Shown: one piece after another, positions 5,421-7,159 of the stretch | How the letters are laid out: each line of letters starts with the position of its first letter | Position numbering within the stretch: position 1 is the stretch's first letter | Origin: Gammaproteobacteria bacterium | Lineage (GTDB): Bacteria > Pseudomonadota > Gammaproteobacteria > DSM-19610 | Direction: 5' to 3' | Assembly: GCA_011371465.1 (NCBI GenBank) | Contig: DRQL01000244.1 | Location: forward strand, 1 to 7,159 | DNA length: 7,159 bases | Translations under genes and position numbers: made by a program | Notes under the pieces: model-generated | Database searches by the model: none | What the model saw: the letters and a program-made list of their open reading frames with translations, nothing else | Told to the model about the DNA's origin: nothing

Positions 5421-7159
5421 ATGAACCAGTATCCGGCCTGGAAATACCTGCTGATTATCTTTTTGCTGGTAATCGGGATGTTGTACGCTTTACCCAACCT
5501 GTATGGCGAAGATCCCGCGGTGCAGGTTTCCAAAACCCGCGGCATCATGGACAGCAGCGTACAGGACCTGCTGCAAAGCAAGCTGGGTGAGGCAGGACTC
5601 AGCGCCAAATCCGTAGAGACCACCGAACGTGGCCTGTTGATTCGCTTTAACGGCACGGAAGACCAGCTGGCGGCGGCCGACCTGTTCAAGGATGCGCTGG
5701 GTACCGACTACGTCGTTGCCCTGAACCTGGCACCCTCCACACCGGCCTGGCTACAGGCCATCAATGCGCGGCCGATGTACCTCGGTCTCGACCTGCGTGG
5801 TGGCGTGCACTTCCTGATGGAAGTGGATATGAATGCCGCTATCCAGAAAGCCATGCGCCGTTATTCCTCGGACCTGCGCCTGGTATTGCGCAAGGCGAAG
5901 CTGCGCTACACCAGTATTCGTGACACGGGCAACAAACTGGTCATCCGCTTTCGCAGTACGGAAGACCGCGACAAGGGTTCCGACCTGATCCACAACGAGT
6001 ATCGCGAACTGCAGCTCAAGCCCTCCGGCGAGGGGAGTGATGCCGTGCTGGAAGTCGCCCTGAGCGAGAAAGAGGCCCGGGAGATCCGCAAGCTGGCCCT
6101 GCAGCAGAACATCATCACGCTGCGTAATCGTATCAACGAGCTGGGCGTGGCCGAGCCGATTATCCAGCAGCAGGGCGACCGGCGTGTGGTGGTGCAGTTA
6201 CCGGGCGTGCAGGACACGGCAACCGCCAAGCGTATTCTCGGTGCTACGGCCACGCTGGAATACCGCGCGGTGGACACCGAGCACGATGTCGAGGCAGCGC
6301 GCAACGGCCGGGTGCCGCCCGGTTCGAGTCTCTACAAGAGCCGTGACGGCCGCTACTTCCTGTTGAAAAACCGTGCCATCGCTACCGGTGACCAGATCGT
6401 CAACGCACGTTCCGGTTTCGACAGCAACAGCGGCAGCCCCCAGGTATCGGTGACCCTGGACGGCAAGGGTGCACGCAAGATGCTGGAGTTCACCAAGGTG
6501 AGTGTCGGCAAGCCCATGGCGGTGCTGTTTATCGAGAACAAGACCAGCACACGCATGGTCAACGGCAAGCAGGTGGTCACCAACCGCAAGGTCGAGGAAA
6601 TCATCAGCGTCGCGACCATTCGCGGCGTGTTCGGCCGGCAGTTCCAGACCACCGGTCTGGACAGCCCGCAGGAAGCGCACGAGCTGGCCCTGTTGCTGCG
6701 CTCCGGCGCGCTGGCTGCACCGATCCGTATTGTTGAAGAGCGTACCGTCGGCCCCAGCCTGGGTGCGGAAAACATCGAGCAGGGTTTCGAGTCGGTGGTC
6801 ATCGGTTTTGTGCTGGTGCTGGTATTCATGGCGCTGTACTACAAGGTGTTTGGCCTGATTGCGGACCTGGCGCTGACGTTTAACCTGGTGCTGGTGGTGG
6901 CCCTGCTGTCCATGTTACAGGCCACGCTGACCATGCCGGGTATCGCGGGTATCGTACTGACGGTAGGTATGGCGGTGGACGCCAATGTGCTGATCTTCGA
7001 GCGCATCCGCGAAGAATTGCGTAATGGTAATACGCCGCAGGCCAGTATCCATGCCGGTTATGCCAAGGCTTTCTCGACCATTGCGGACGCCAACGTGACC
7101 ACGCTGATCGCGGCGATTGTGTTGTTCAGTTTCGGCACCGGGCCGATCAAGGGTTTCGC
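5421..7159 (+). CDS. secD: Protein-export membrane protein SecD (3' end outside window)
   Basis: SecD with SecF uses the proton motive force to help pull proteins through SecYEG at the periplasmic side. The window holds 579 codons without interruption; E. coli SecD has 615 residues, so roughly 35-45 are missing at the C-terminus. The N-terminus MNQYPAWKYLL leads into a first membrane span (about 9-26), and GEDPAVQV follows. The periplasmic P1 domain contains LGLDLRGGVHFLMEVDM (121-137) and LRNRINELGVAEPIIQQQG (234-252). The sequence EERTVGPSLGAENIEQG (439-455) precedes the membrane bundle. MPGIAGIVLTVGMAVDAN (505-522) carries D520, which corresponds to the essential proton-pathway aspartate D519 of E. 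coli, followed by ERIREE and NVTTLIAAIVLFSFGTGPIKGF. AGGG at 5404-5408 is a distant, weak ribosome site (spacing about 12), which suggests coupling to yajC. secF is expected next. Confidence 0.97.
   Translation, partial: MNQYPAWKYLLIIFLLVIGMLYALPNLYGEDPAVQVSKTRGIMDSSVQDLLQSKLGEAGLSAKSVETTERGLLIRFNGTEDQLAAADLFKDALGTDYVVALNLAPSTPAWLQAINARPMYLGLDLRGGVHFLMEVDMNAAIQKAMRRYSSDLRLVLRKAKLRYTSIRDTGNKLVIRFRSTEDRDKGSDLIHNEYRELQLKPSGEGSDAVLEVALSEKEAREIRKLALQQNIITLRNRINELGVAEPIIQQQGDRRVVVQLPGVQDTATAKRILGATATLEYRAVDTEHDVEAARNGRVPPGSSLYKSRDGRYFLLKNRAIATGDQIVNARSGFDSNSGSPQVSVTLDGKGARKMLEFTKVSVGKPMAVLFIENKTSTRMVNGKQVVTNRKVEEIISVATIRGVFGRQFQTTGLDSPQEAHELALLLRSGALAAPIRIVEERTVGPSLGAENIEQGFESVVIGFVLVLVFMALYYKVFGLIADLALTFNLVLVVALLSMLQATLTMPGIAGIVLTVGMAVDANVLIFERIREELRNGNTPQASIHAGYAKAFSTIADANVTTLIAAIVLFSFGTGPIKGF

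Overview
The window is a conserved housekeeping region from a moderately GC-rich proteobacterium, most likely a gammaproteobacterium. The gene order queA-tgt-yajC-secD is the one known from Escherichia coli, and the Tgt, YajC and SecD sequences are close to the E. coli type. I cannot name a genus. Nothing indicates a phage, transposon, CRISPR array or recently acquired island.

Layout: positions 1-49 hold a strong inverted repeat with flanking A/T tracts that can serve as a bidirectional terminator. On the minus strand, 2606 down to 48, lies an alpha-glucan phosphorylase gene of the DUF3417-containing type (glgP). Just upstream of it on the same strand is a tRNA-Leu gene with anticodon CAA (2737 to 2651), preceded by a stable-RNA-like promoter with a GC-rich discriminator. 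A 77-base divergent intergenic region (2738-2814) separates the tRNA from the plus-strand cluster. That cluster is queA (2815-3849), tgt (3846-4961, four-base ATGA overlap with queA), a 96-base leader (4962-5057), yajC (5058-5384) and secD (from 5421, cut by the window end after 579 codons).

How the genes work together: Tgt and QueA carry out successive steps of queuosine formation in the wobble position of tRNAs with GUN anticodons. The neighbouring tRNA-Leu(CAA) is not a substrate. YajC and SecD belong to the SecDF-YajC accessory complex of the Sec translocon, and secF is expected just past the right edge. GlgP degrades glycogen or maltodextrin to glucose-1-phosphate and is functionally separate. 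Its link to this place is through the tRNA gene, with which it may be co-transcribed.

No new gene system is visible. The points worth a second look are regulatory. The yajC leader contains a stem-loop, a perfect palindrome and a canonical four-run G-quadruplex motif that compete for the same bases just before the ribosome binding site. Overlapping, symmetric -10 elements may drive the tRNA and queA divergently. The tRNA-glgP spacing is 44 bases with no visible terminator. The tgt stop codon lies inside an apparent extended -10 promoter.
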